Assembly: GCA_038215555.1 (NCBI GenBank)
Contig: JBBQQT010000146.1
Span: 1-8,989, forward strand
Origin: PFJX01 sp038215555
Lineage (GTDB): Bacteria; Pseudomonadota; Gammaproteobacteria; Burkholderiales; Thiobacillaceae
DNA length: 8,989 nucleotides
Direction: 5' to 3'
Position 1 is the stretch's first letter, and each line of letters opens with the position of its first letter. Below the pieces are notes generated by a model. That model saw nothing but the letters and a program-made list of their open reading frames with translations. It did no database searches and had not been told where the DNA came from. Positions 1-4,969 of this stretch are shown one piece after another. The position numbers and the translations under genes were made by a program.

Positions 1-171
1 CGCCCGGCCTTTCGGCCGGGCGATGCGTGGACACTCAACACGCCCAAGGAGTAACCCCATGGTTTCAATCCGCGCCCGGCCTTTCGGCCGGGCGATGCCC
101 GCCATAGGCCGGCATTCACGCGGTCGTCGTAAGTGTTTCAATCCGCGCCCGGCCTTTCGGCCGGGCGATGC
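1..171 (-). CRISPR. Type I-C CRISPR array, leader-proximal end (2 full repeats, 1 partial, 2 spacers)
   Basis: Two identical 37-nt repeats lie at 62-98 and 135-171. The last 26 nt of a third lie at 1-26, so the array continues past the left edge. The spacers are 27-61 (35 nt) and 99-134 (36 nt). Read on the minus strand, each repeat ends in ATTGAAAC, the usual 3' end of type I-C repeats, so transcription runs from the leader at 172-349 towards position 1. The repeat is a 4-nt head, a perfect 9-bp GC stem (146-154 with 159-167 in the last repeat), a GAAA loop on the RNA strand, and an 11-nt tail. Cutting at the stem base would leave the 11-nt 5' handle known for Cas5c-processed crRNAs. The repeat could also be defined as 36 nt, because the C at its plus-strand right end may be shared by chance. 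Confidence 0.97.
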
Positions 172-349
172 GCCACTATCGAAACTTGTTGTTTCAACAG
201 CAGAACTTGGCAAGCTTGCGCGAACCTGGTGGCGGCGGCAAGCGCGGAATTCAGTTCGCTGCTATCAAGACACTCCAACTTGTTAAAGAACATAGCGTTA
301 CACCAGGCGCGAACCTGCTTGGGTTTCATCGTTGCTTGGAGTTCGCGCG
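172..349 (-). promoter_or_regulatory. CRISPR leader
   Basis: This non-coding stretch lies between the cas2 stop and the first repeat, where the leader (array promoter and spacer-integration signals) is expected. It contains the 11-bp direct repeat GCGCGAACCTG at 218-228 and 307-317. An inverted copy of the 8-bp core at 341-348 pairs with 307-314 across a 26-nt loop. A 10-bp palindrome GCAAGCTTGC is at 210-219, AACTTGTT occurs at 183-190 and 277-284, and a small inverted repeat (GAAAC/GTTTC) at 181-195 lies 9 bp from the first repeat. I see no convincing -35/-10 pair. The leader call rests on position and orientation; the role of the motifs is inference. Confidence 0.75.
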
Positions 350-640
350 TCATATCAACAGGGGGCCTTCAAAATCCACTGAACGAAATTTGCCGAATTG
401 CTTGACCCGCACTTCCACCGGTTCGGTGATGCGATAAAAACGCAGGTTGTCTTCCTTCTCGTCGATTTCCGTAAGCAATGTGCGTTCCAGTTGTTCGAAC
501 TGCATTTCGTTGACCTGACATTCGAATACCGATTTCTGTACTCGTTGACCTACGGCTTCGCAGGCTTTGGCGACACGGCGCAGGCGTTTTCGGCCGGCGG
601 GGGTTTCGGTGGAAACGTCGTAGGTGACGATGATCAACAT
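350..640 (-). CDS. cas2: CRISPR-associated endonuclease Cas2
   Basis: Cas2 is the structural partner of Cas1 in the spacer-integration complex. The 96-aa product begins MLIIVTYDVS, with the conserved Asp8 at the end of the first beta strand of the ferredoxin-like fold. It continues with the RVQKSVFEC segment (about 33-41) typical of the family. Length is normal. The ATG at 640 is chosen because the protein then begins exactly at the family N-terminus; the same frame stays open further upstream inside cas1, but that is out-of-frame reading of cas1. The start is 2 nt after the cas1 stop, and no strong ribosome-binding site is visible, so translational coupling to cas1 is likely. The gene is followed directly by the leader. 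Confidence 0.97.
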   Translation of the reverse strand: MLIIVTYDVSTETPAGRKRLRRVAKACEAVGQRVQKSVFECQVNEMQFEQLERTLLTEIDEKEDNLRFYRITEPVEVRVKQFGKFRSVDFEGPLLI

Positions 641-642
641 GA

Positions 643-1677
643 TTACTTTGCCAAGTATGGAAGATAGCCTTCCATCTCGCCCCGGATGGCACGCGCCATG
701 AAGCGGGCCTGGATCATCGGCAGCAGGCCGATGGGCATTTTGCTTTCCAATAGCGGATGGGTGATTTCTTCCTGTTTGCGCTCCTGCCAGGCGGTCACTA
801 CTGCGCGGCGGCCTTTTTCGCCGAGCATCACGGCGCCGCCTTCGCGAATCTCGAAATCGCCCGAAGAAAGTTGGCCCCGGTTGATGAGGGTGAGCGCGAG
901 GCGATCGACCAGGATCGAACGGAATTCTTCTTGCAAATCCAGCGCCAGCGCGGCACGACCGGGACGCACGGCATGCAGGAAGCCGAGTTGCGGGTCGAGG
1001 CCGACAGCCTCCAGCGCTGAGCGGCAATCGTTCATCAGCATGGCGTAAAGGAAGGAAATCAGCGCGTTGAAGCGGTCCAGCGGCGGGCGGCGAGTGCGGC
1101 CATCGAGCGCGAATCCTTCGCGCATCTGCGGTTTGACGATCAGGTTGAGCGCGGCGAAATAACCGCGCGCGGCTTCACCTTCGACGCCGCGCAGCTCGTC
1201 CAGCGTGGTCGCCACGGCCGCCGCGCGCAATGAGGCGGCAAGGTTGTCGGCAAATCGGGTCAGTTGCGCGGCTTCTTCGGCATCGGCGGCTTCGCGCGCG
1301 CCGCGTTGCAAAGTTACGCGGCTGTTCCGCAGTTTGCCAGCCACGCAGGCGCGGGCGTGTTCCAGCGTGGCGACGGGGTCAGCGGCAGCTTTGTGTTGCG
1401 CCTGACGCAGCAGGATGTTGCCGGAAACCGGGCCTTCTAGCCGGGCTTTGAAGCGGCCGTGATCATCCAGCAGCACCAGCGATTTGCCTTCGTCGGCAAG
1501 CCGATGCATCAGCGCCGGCGAAACCATGACGTTGCCGAACGTGACCAGGCCGGCCAGGTGATGCAGCGGCACTTGCAGGCGTTTTTCGCGTTCCACGTCG
1601 ATTCGCACGGTGTTGTTTTCCAGGTGCGCGTAGGCCTGGGGCGTCATGACGTAAAGCGTGTTCAATATGTTGTGCAT
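643..1677 (-). CDS. cas1: CRISPR-associated endonuclease/integrase Cas1 (type I-C)
   Basis: Cas1 is the integrase that, with Cas2, inserts new spacers at the leader-repeat junction. The 344-aa product starts MHNILNTLYVMTP, a typical type I-C Cas1 N-terminus. The beta-rich N-terminal domain is followed by the helical catalytic domain. Metal-binding candidates are Glu166 (in VEGEAARGYF), His235 (in GFLHAVRPGR) and the acidic group Asp247/Glu250-251 (in LALDLQEEFR), so the active site looks intact. The gene is normally directly downstream of cas4. Here it is separated from cas4 by a TA module on the other strand and starts head-to-head with that antitoxin. No Shine-Dalgarno-like sequence precedes its ATG (the upstream bases are AATACAAA), which is unusual compared with the strong sites of the other genes here. 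Confidence 0.98.
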   Translation of the reverse strand: MHNILNTLYVMTPQAYAHLENNTVRIDVEREKRLQVPLHHLAGLVTFGNVMVSPALMHRLADEGKSLVLLDDHGRFKARLEGPVSGNILLRQAQHKAAADPVATLEHARACVAGKLRNSRVTLQRGAREAADAEEAAQLTRFADNLAASLRAAAVATTLDELRGVEGEAARGYFAALNLIVKPQMREGFALDGRTRRPPLDRFNALISFLYAMLMNDCRSALEAVGLDPQLGFLHAVRPGRAALALDLQEEFRSILVDRLALTLINRGQLSSGDFEIREGGAVMLGEKGRRAVVTAWQERKQEEITHPLLESKMPIGLLPMIQARFMARAIRGEMEGYLPYLAK

Positions 1678-1735
1678 TTTGTATTACGATATTGGCAACG
1701 ATCTGAAACACAATTTGTATTGAAGGAGGATTGGC
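1678..1735. promoter_or_regulatory. Divergent intergenic region between cas1 and an RHH antitoxin gene
   Basis: This 58-bp AT-rich gap must hold the translation signals of both flanking genes, and probably at least one promoter. Towards the antitoxin there is a strong AAGGAGGA site at 1723-1730, 5 nt from its ATG. Towards cas1 no such site is seen. TTTGTATT occurs twice in direct orientation (1678-1685 and 1714-1721), ACAATTTGT at 1710-1718 is a short palindrome, and CAATAT/ATATTG (1663-1668 and 1689-1694) is an inverted pair around the cas1 start. Ribbon-helix-helix antitoxins commonly repress their own promoter, so an operator here is plausible. No promoter element is convincing by eye. Confidence 0.4.
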
Positions 1736-2053
1736 ATGTCTACCCTGACTTTGCGTTTGCCCGACGAACTGGATGCGCGCTTGAACCGATTGGCCGCGCT
1801 GGAAGACAAGAGTCGTTCCGAATTGGCGCGGACCGCGCTGGATAGTTTTCTGCGTGAAATGGAACGAGAGCGCCTGATGGCCGAAATGGAAGCGGCGTTT
1901 CGCATATTGGCGACCAATCCCGAGGCGCGCGCCGAGAGTATTGCCATCGCCGAAGAATTCCTGCCTTTGGACAATGAGGCGCTGGACATTGCAGAAGGCC
2001 GCAAGCCGGGTGAACCCTGGCCCGAAGAACTTGGCGAGATTTGGTGGAAATGA
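1736..2053 (+). CDS. Ribbon-helix-helix antitoxin, partner of a MazF/PemK-like toxin
   Basis: This 105-aa acidic protein begins with a ribbon-helix-helix DNA-binding unit (about residues 1-45): beta strand STLTLRLP, then helices covering DELDARLNRLAAL and SRSELARTALDSFL. This is the CopG/Arc-like pattern. The C-terminal half (about 60-105) is acidic and Pro/Trp-containing, as expected for a toxin-neutralising tail. A strong ribosome-binding site, AAGGAGGA, lies 5 nt before the ATG. The stop codon overlaps the toxin start as ATGA, the coupling usual for TA operons. By family knowledge it would bind the toxin and autorepress the operon. The module runs opposite to the cas genes and sits between cas4 and cas1. 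The exact antitoxin family name is uncertain. Confidence 0.85.
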   Translation: MSTLTLRLPDELDARLNRLAALEDKSRSELARTALDSFLREMERERLMAEMEAAFRILATNPEARAESIAIAEEFLPLDNEALDIAEGRKPGEPWPEELGEIWWK

Positions 2054-2406
2054 TGCGCCGGGGCGAAATCTGGGTGGCGCGTTTGAACCCGAACACAGGT
2101 AGCGAAATCGGCAAGGTGCGGCCGGTATTGATTCTGCTGGCTCAACGCTATCTGGATGCAGGCTCGCCGGTAATCATGGCCGCGCCGCTGACCACGCAAT
2201 TTTGGCCAGGCATGGCGGCGTTGCGCTGCCCGGTGAGCAAACGCGACCGTCTGCTCAAGGACAGCTTCGTCGTATTGGAGCAAATGCGCACGCTTGATCG
2301 CAGCCGCTTCGGAGATATCCGCCTGGGCACACTGACCTCGGAAGAATTGAGGGCCATCGATCAGCAGATCATGACCATGTTCGGTGTGATCATTCCGTCG
2401 CATTGA
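2050..2406 (+). CDS. MazF/PemK-like mRNA interferase toxin
   Basis: The predicted sequence-specific endoribonuclease has 118 aa from the ATG at 2050, normal for the family. Family signatures are RRGEIWVARLNPNTGSEIGK (from residue 3), followed by the conserved Arg24-Pro25 (RPVLIL), APLTTQ (Thr48/Thr49) and a C-terminal helix near LRAIDQQIMTMFG. All expected catalytic positions (Arg24 and a Thr at 48/49) are present, so it looks functional. The ATG at 2050 is chosen because it overlaps the antitoxin stop as ATGA; a TTG at 2041 and an ATG at 2053 are alternatives. The 3' end overlaps the 3' end of cas4 tail-to-tail by 17 bp (2390-2406), so transcription through it would be antisense to cas4. Confidence 0.9.
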   Translation: MMRRGEIWVARLNPNTGSEIGKVRPVLILLAQRYLDAGSPVIMAAPLTTQFWPGMAALRCPVSKRDRLLKDSFVVLEQMRTLDRSRFGDIRLGTLTSEELRAIDQQIMTMFGVIIPSH

Positions 2407-3010
2407 ACAAAGCCTCGCGCAGTCGTTTCCGCAGTAGCGTTTCAGCCAGCGCTTCCGGCTGACAAATCTCCTTCAATGAACACTCCCGGCAACGCGCATC
2501 GTTCACTGGCGGCGGCAACCGGCCGGAAGCCAGCATGGCGCGGATAGCATTCGCCGTTTCGACGACCAATTCGCGCAAGACCGGCGTAATGACGACCTCG
2601 CGCCGCCGATGGCTGCTGGCGTGGTAGATGGCGCCGCGCGGCACCGGGCGGCCGAGCATGTCTTCCAGGCACATCGCCTGGGCGGCGAGCTGGAGGTCGT
2701 CATACAGCTTCTGCCGCTTGGGGCCGTGCTTGAATTCGACCGGAAAGACGACACCGTCGGGATGAAATTCGACCAGATCGGCCTTGCCGATCAACCCCAG
2801 CCGGTCTGACCAGAGCGGTAGCGCACGTTCCACCTTCACCCCGGCCTTCATCTCGTAGCCCGGGGTGTCGACCAAGTGATGCACCGCCTGTCCGCGCGCG
2901 GTGTGGATGTTGTCGGCAAACGCCTGTTCCAGATGGATCAACCCGCATTGGCGTGGGCAGTAGGCCCAGTGCTGGAGCGCGGCGAGGGGGACGGGGTCGG
3001 TGTTGATCAA
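2390..3010 (-). CDS. cas4: CRISPR-associated exonuclease Cas4
   Basis: Cas4 is a RecB-family nuclease with an Fe-S cluster. It selects PAM-containing prespacers and trims them for Cas1-Cas2. The 206-aa product has Cys18 and Cys22 (YCPRQC) and the C-terminal Cys174, Cys177 and Cys183 (CRECSLKEIC), giving the Fe-S ligands. It also has His44/His45 (AVHHLVD), Asp78 (GKADLV) and Glu92/Lys94 (VEFK) of the RecB active site. All key residues are present. The start is TTG at 3010, 5 nt after AGGAG; no upstream in-frame start is available, and later Met codons would remove the first Fe-S cysteines. The gene is isolated between two TA modules on the opposite strand, so it no longer follows cas7c directly and probably needs its own promoter. 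Confidence 0.96.
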   Translation of the reverse strand: MINTDPVPLAALQHWAYCPRQCGLIHLEQAFADNIHTARGQAVHHLVDTPGYEMKAGVKVERALPLWSDRLGLIGKADLVEFHPDGVVFPVEFKHGPKRQKLYDDLQLAAQAMCLEDMLGRPVPRGAIYHASSHRRREVVITPVLRELVVETANAIRAMLASGRLPPPVNDARCRECSLKEICQPEALAETLLRKRLREALFNATE

Positions 3011-3073
3011 TGGCTCTCCTGCCCATTGTTATCGAGAACTAATCTTCCAAACACATCACAGCAGGAGCTCATC
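3011..3073. promoter_or_regulatory. Divergent intergenic region between cas4 and a RelB-like antitoxin gene
   Basis: This 63-bp gap lies between two genes reading away from each other. Both ribosome-binding sites are GCAGGAG, so they form a 7-bp inverted repeat (3016-3022 with 3061-3067) across the region. A weak plus-strand promoter candidate pairs TTGATC at 3003-3008 with TGTTAT at 3027-3032 (18-bp spacing); it would overlap the cas4 start codon. Shared or antagonistic control of cas4 and the TA module is an inference from layout only. Confidence 0.35.
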
Positions 3074-3310
3074 ATGGCGACCACCTTCGAAGAGGCCAAA
3101 TCACTGGCCATGCAACTAACCCCAGAACAACGCGCCGACTTGGCCGATTTTCTTTGGGTGAGTGCAACCCCGCGCGAAGAAGTGAAGGCAGCTTGGGATG
3201 CCGAAATCGCCCGACGCATAGCTGAAATTGATGCCGGCACGGTGGAGCTGATTCCCGGCGAAGAAGTATTGGCTCGCATCGAGCAGAAACTTCGTAAAGC
3301 CGGCGCTTGA
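3074..3310 (+). CDS. RelB/Unstab_antitox-like antitoxin (putative addiction module component family)
   Basis: This 78-aa helical acidic protein has the pattern of the short 'putative addiction module' antitoxins. An N-terminal helix (MATTFEEAKSLAMQLTPEQR) leads to the LTPEQRADLADFL motif. Next come a segment with a conserved Trp (AAWDAEIARRIAEIDAGTVE) and the typical GEEVLARIEQKLR C-terminus. Family members neutralise a ParE/RelE-fold toxin encoded just downstream. The start is the ATG at 3074, preceded by GCAGGAG 6 nt upstream; the longer open frame to 2876 would run into cas4 antisense sequence and is not used. The stop overlaps the toxin start (TTGA). The partner toxin is interrupted, so this antitoxin appears to be an orphan here. 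It could still act as a regulator or neutralise a related toxin elsewhere. Confidence 0.85.
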   Translation: MATTFEEAKSLAMQLTPEQRADLADFLWVSATPREEVKAAWDAEIARRIAEIDAGTVELIPGEEVLARIEQKLRKAGA

Positions 3311-3600
3311 AACACATTTGGCCCCCATTGGCCGAGGTGGAATTCGATGCGGCGGTGGATTACTACCTCCTGTGCGCAGGGCCTGTTGTAAGCCGGAATT
3401 TCACGAGGGCAATCCACAGCGCCCTGGCATTGCTGGCTGAGCATCCTGCTATAGGGGCTCCAACACGAAACCAGGCCCGCTGAATACTGTTGCATGGATT
3501 TCCCTTTGACCTGATCTATCGATTGCAAAGCGACAAGATCGTCATCATCGCCGTTTCTAATCAAAGCCGCCGCCCGGGTTATTGGGCCGGGCGGCAGTAA
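3307..3600 (+). pseudogene. ParE/RelE-fold toxin interrupted by an in-frame TGA
   Basis: Translating from the TTG at 3307 gives 58 codons with strong ParE-type features, including PLAEVEFDAAVDYYL and FTRAIHSALALLAEHPAIG. A TGA at 3481-3483 follows. The same frame then continues for 38 codons with the expected family C-terminus (HGFPFDLIYRLQSDKIVIIAV, then SRRPGYWAGR) and stops at 3598-3600. In such toxins the break point normally carries Arg (an 'ARR.LLHGFPF'-like stretch), so a single CGA-to-TGA change would explain it. No frameshift is present, and the total of 97 codon positions matches intact relatives. The truncated product would lack the C-terminal strands that carry toxin activity. The gene overlaps the antitoxin stop and converges on hicA with a 7-bp gap. 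A sequencing error is the main alternative. Confidence 0.88.
3569..3595. terminator. GC-rich hairpin between convergent toxin pseudogene and hicA (possible terminator)
   Basis: A perfect 9-bp stem (GCCGCCCGG at 3569-3577 with CCGGGCGGC at 3587-3595) encloses a 9-nt loop. On the minus strand it begins 13 nt after the hicA stop codon and is followed by GGCTTTGATT, a weak T-rich tail. On the plus strand there is no T run. It also encodes the normal C-terminus of the toxin pseudogene, so it may simply be coding sequence. Termination of the cas7-hicBA transcript is an inference. Confidence 0.3.
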
Positions 3601-3607
3601 TCCTGCT

Positions 3608-3850
3608 TCAACCCAAAAGCCGCTGTAACAGGGCTTCGCGCGTCAAGCCATGATGTGCCGCCACGCTATCCAGAATCGCTGCCAGGGTGCCAATCCGTAA
3701 CGGATCGTGGTTCGGGATGGTGATGTGATGCTCGCCATGCTCGCGACTGGTTAGACGAATGTGGCTACCGGTCTGGCGCGTCACCTCATAACCCAACCGG
3801 CCCAGGCGTTTGCGCAAGTCCGCACCGGAAAGATCGCGCGGAATCCTCAT
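3608..3850 (-). CDS. hicA: HicA-type mRNA interferase toxin
   Basis: HicA is a small ribonuclease toxin with a double-stranded RNA-binding-like fold. The 80-aa product shows the family pattern: SGADLRKRLGRLGYEVTRQ, then GSHIRLT with the catalytic His30, then HHITIPNHDPLRIGTLAAIL. Length is normal and no damage is seen. Its ATG overlaps the hicB stop (ATGA), so the two are translationally coupled, antitoxin first. The pair runs in the same direction as the cas genes, directly behind cas7c. The gene ends 7 bp from the convergent ParE-like pseudogene. Confidence 0.93.
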   Translation of the reverse strand: MRIPRDLSGADLRKRLGRLGYEVTRQTGSHIRLTSREHGEHHITIPNHDPLRIGTLAAILDSVAAHHGLTREALLQRLLG

Positions 3851-4053
3851 ACTGCCAGGATTTCTTCGCGGGTGATGTGCAAGCGGATGAGGCTGGGTAC
3901 TTGGCCTTCATCGAAGTGGCAATGCACCGCGTCCCTTACCTGGCTGTGCAAGGCCTGAAGGTCATCCGCCTCGGTAAAGATGTCCGCGCCCATGGCGCGG
4001 GCGACAAAGCCCCCCTCGGGGGCTTCTTCGACGATGAAGTGGATTTCGGTCAT
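3847..4053 (-). CDS. hicB: HicB-like antitoxin (short form)
   Basis: This 68-aa acidic protein begins MTEIHFIVEEAPEGGFVARAMG, the partial RNase-H-like fold of HicB antitoxins. It ends with a short IRLHITREEILAV segment. It lacks the C-terminal helix-turn-helix or ribbon-helix-helix domain of longer HicB proteins, so on its own it may neutralise HicA without strong DNA binding. That fits a module driven by an outside promoter. An AGGAG site precedes the ATG. The gene begins 12 nt after the cas7c stop and overlaps hicA by 4 bp, so it is most likely co-transcribed with cas5c-cas8c-cas7c. Confidence 0.88.
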   Translation of the reverse strand: MTEIHFIVEEAPEGGFVARAMGADIFTEADDLQALHSQVRDAVHCHFDEGQVPSLIRLHITREEILAV

Positions 4054-4065
4054 GGCTGGCTCCTG

Positions 4066-4950
4066 TCAAAAACCGTCGATTTCTTCCGGCACAAGCTCAG
4101 TCAAATTTGCCAGATCATAGGAGCCATCTGGCTTGACCTTCAGGCTGCGATGCACCTTGGCGGAAGAATACTGGCCCGATTTGCAGTTGTGTTTCCACCA
4201 GAGGGTTTTCAACACTTCCATGCTGCCGGCCGGGCGTGCGGAGGATTCGTCGTTCTCGAACAGCTTGGGCAACACCCGCTTGATGGCTTCTGCATCCGCG
4301 TCGCTGAAGACCGTTTTCTCGGCGAGTTGCGGGTTCATGCTGCCGTAGAACACATACACGCCCTGATCGACGCGATGCTTCATGCCCATGGTGTCGGAAC
4401 CGCGCTTGCTGCCGTCGCCTTCGCCACTGACGCTTTTAGTGATCTGGGTGCTGGTGATGTCGATAGGCTCAACGCTGAAGGCGGATTGCACAGTGACTGG
4501 GCCTCGAATACCGATGGAGACGCCGGTGTCCCCTTCATCGTCGCTGCCGTCCTCTTTTTTCTTCCCGGCTTTCTTGTTGCTTTTCAGTGCAAAGAGTTGG
4601 CCGAAAGCGCGCACATCAATCCATTTTGCACAGGCCTTTGCAGCGGTCTTGGGTGCGCCCAAGTCCTTGCCCAAGACCAGTTCGGCACGTTCACGCAGGC
4701 TTCTTGCCTCATCTGCCTTTCGGTCATCGGACTGGACGAAAATCATGTTGCCGTCGTCCTGCTTGCCATCACCGACCCAGCGCTCAAGCAGCCGATCCCG
4801 AATCTTCCGTTTGATCGAAACATCCGTCATTTCTCCAAAGTTGGAGTAGTCGGTGCGCGGGCGGTTGCCATTCAGTGGGTCGCCATTGGGGTTGGCGTTC
4901 TTGACGCGAAGGATGACGGCGAAGTCGATCTTGTTTTGCAGTGTGGTCAT
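4066..4950 (-). CDS. cas7c: Type I-C Cascade backbone protein Cas7 (Csd2)
   Basis: Cas7c polymerises along the crRNA spacer to form the Cascade filament. The 294-aa product has the family N-terminus with NANPNGDPLNGNRPR at residues 18-32. It also has DVRAFGQLFA (112-121), GIRGPVTVQSAFS (147-159) and the KHRVDQGVYVFYGSMNP stretch (191-207). Length is usual. Residues about 123-142 form a Lys- then Asp/Glu-rich low-complexity loop inserted between two conserved blocks, probably a flexible loop. AAGGAG lies upstream of the ATG, and the start is 19 nt after the cas8c stop. In a standard I-C operon cas4 follows immediately; here hicBA follows after 12 nt. Confidence 0.98.
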   Translation of the reverse strand: MTTLQNKIDFAVILRVKNANPNGDPLNGNRPRTDYSNFGEMTDVSIKRKIRDRLLERWVGDGKQDDGNMIFVQSDDRKADEARSLRERAELVLGKDLGAPKTAAKACAKWIDVRAFGQLFALKSNKKAGKKKEDGSDDEGDTGVSIGIRGPVTVQSAFSVEPIDITSTQITKSVSGEGDGSKRGSDTMGMKHRVDQGVYVFYGSMNPQLAEKTVFSDADAEAIKRVLPKLFENDESSARPAGSMEVLKTLWWKHNCKSGQYSSAKVHRSLKVKPDGSYDLANLTELVPEEIDGF

Positions 4951-4969
4951 GTCTGGCTCCTTGATGGGT

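Noticed and set aside
138..353. 71-codon minus-strand frame whose ATG overlaps the cas2 stop (ATGA)
   Set aside because: It lies in the leader and ends inside the first CRISPR repeat, has no family likeness I can recognise, and has no ribosome-binding site beyond coupling. It is most likely a chance frame, though the overlap was worth noting.
350..1027. 225-codon version of cas2 extending into cas1
   Set aside because: The N-terminal extension is out-of-frame cas1 sequence. The Cas2 family start is the ATG at 640, 2 nt after the cas1 stop.
3481..3483. TGA in the ParE-like gene as programmed readthrough or selenocysteine
   Set aside because: No recoding element is apparent, the family has no selenocysteine at this place, and a single CGA-to-TGA change is simpler.
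1678..3607. Insertion-sequence ends or target-site duplications around the TA modules
   Set aside because: No transposase, terminal inverted repeats or matching flanking duplications were seen, so how the modules entered the operon cannot be read from the sequence.
3011..4065. Solitary or degenerate CRISPR repeat of a CreTA-type RNA toxin-antitoxin between cas genes
   Set aside because: No repeat-like sequence ending in ATTGAAAC is found in the gaps around the TA genes. The only similarity is the short GC stem at 3569-3595, inside coding sequence.
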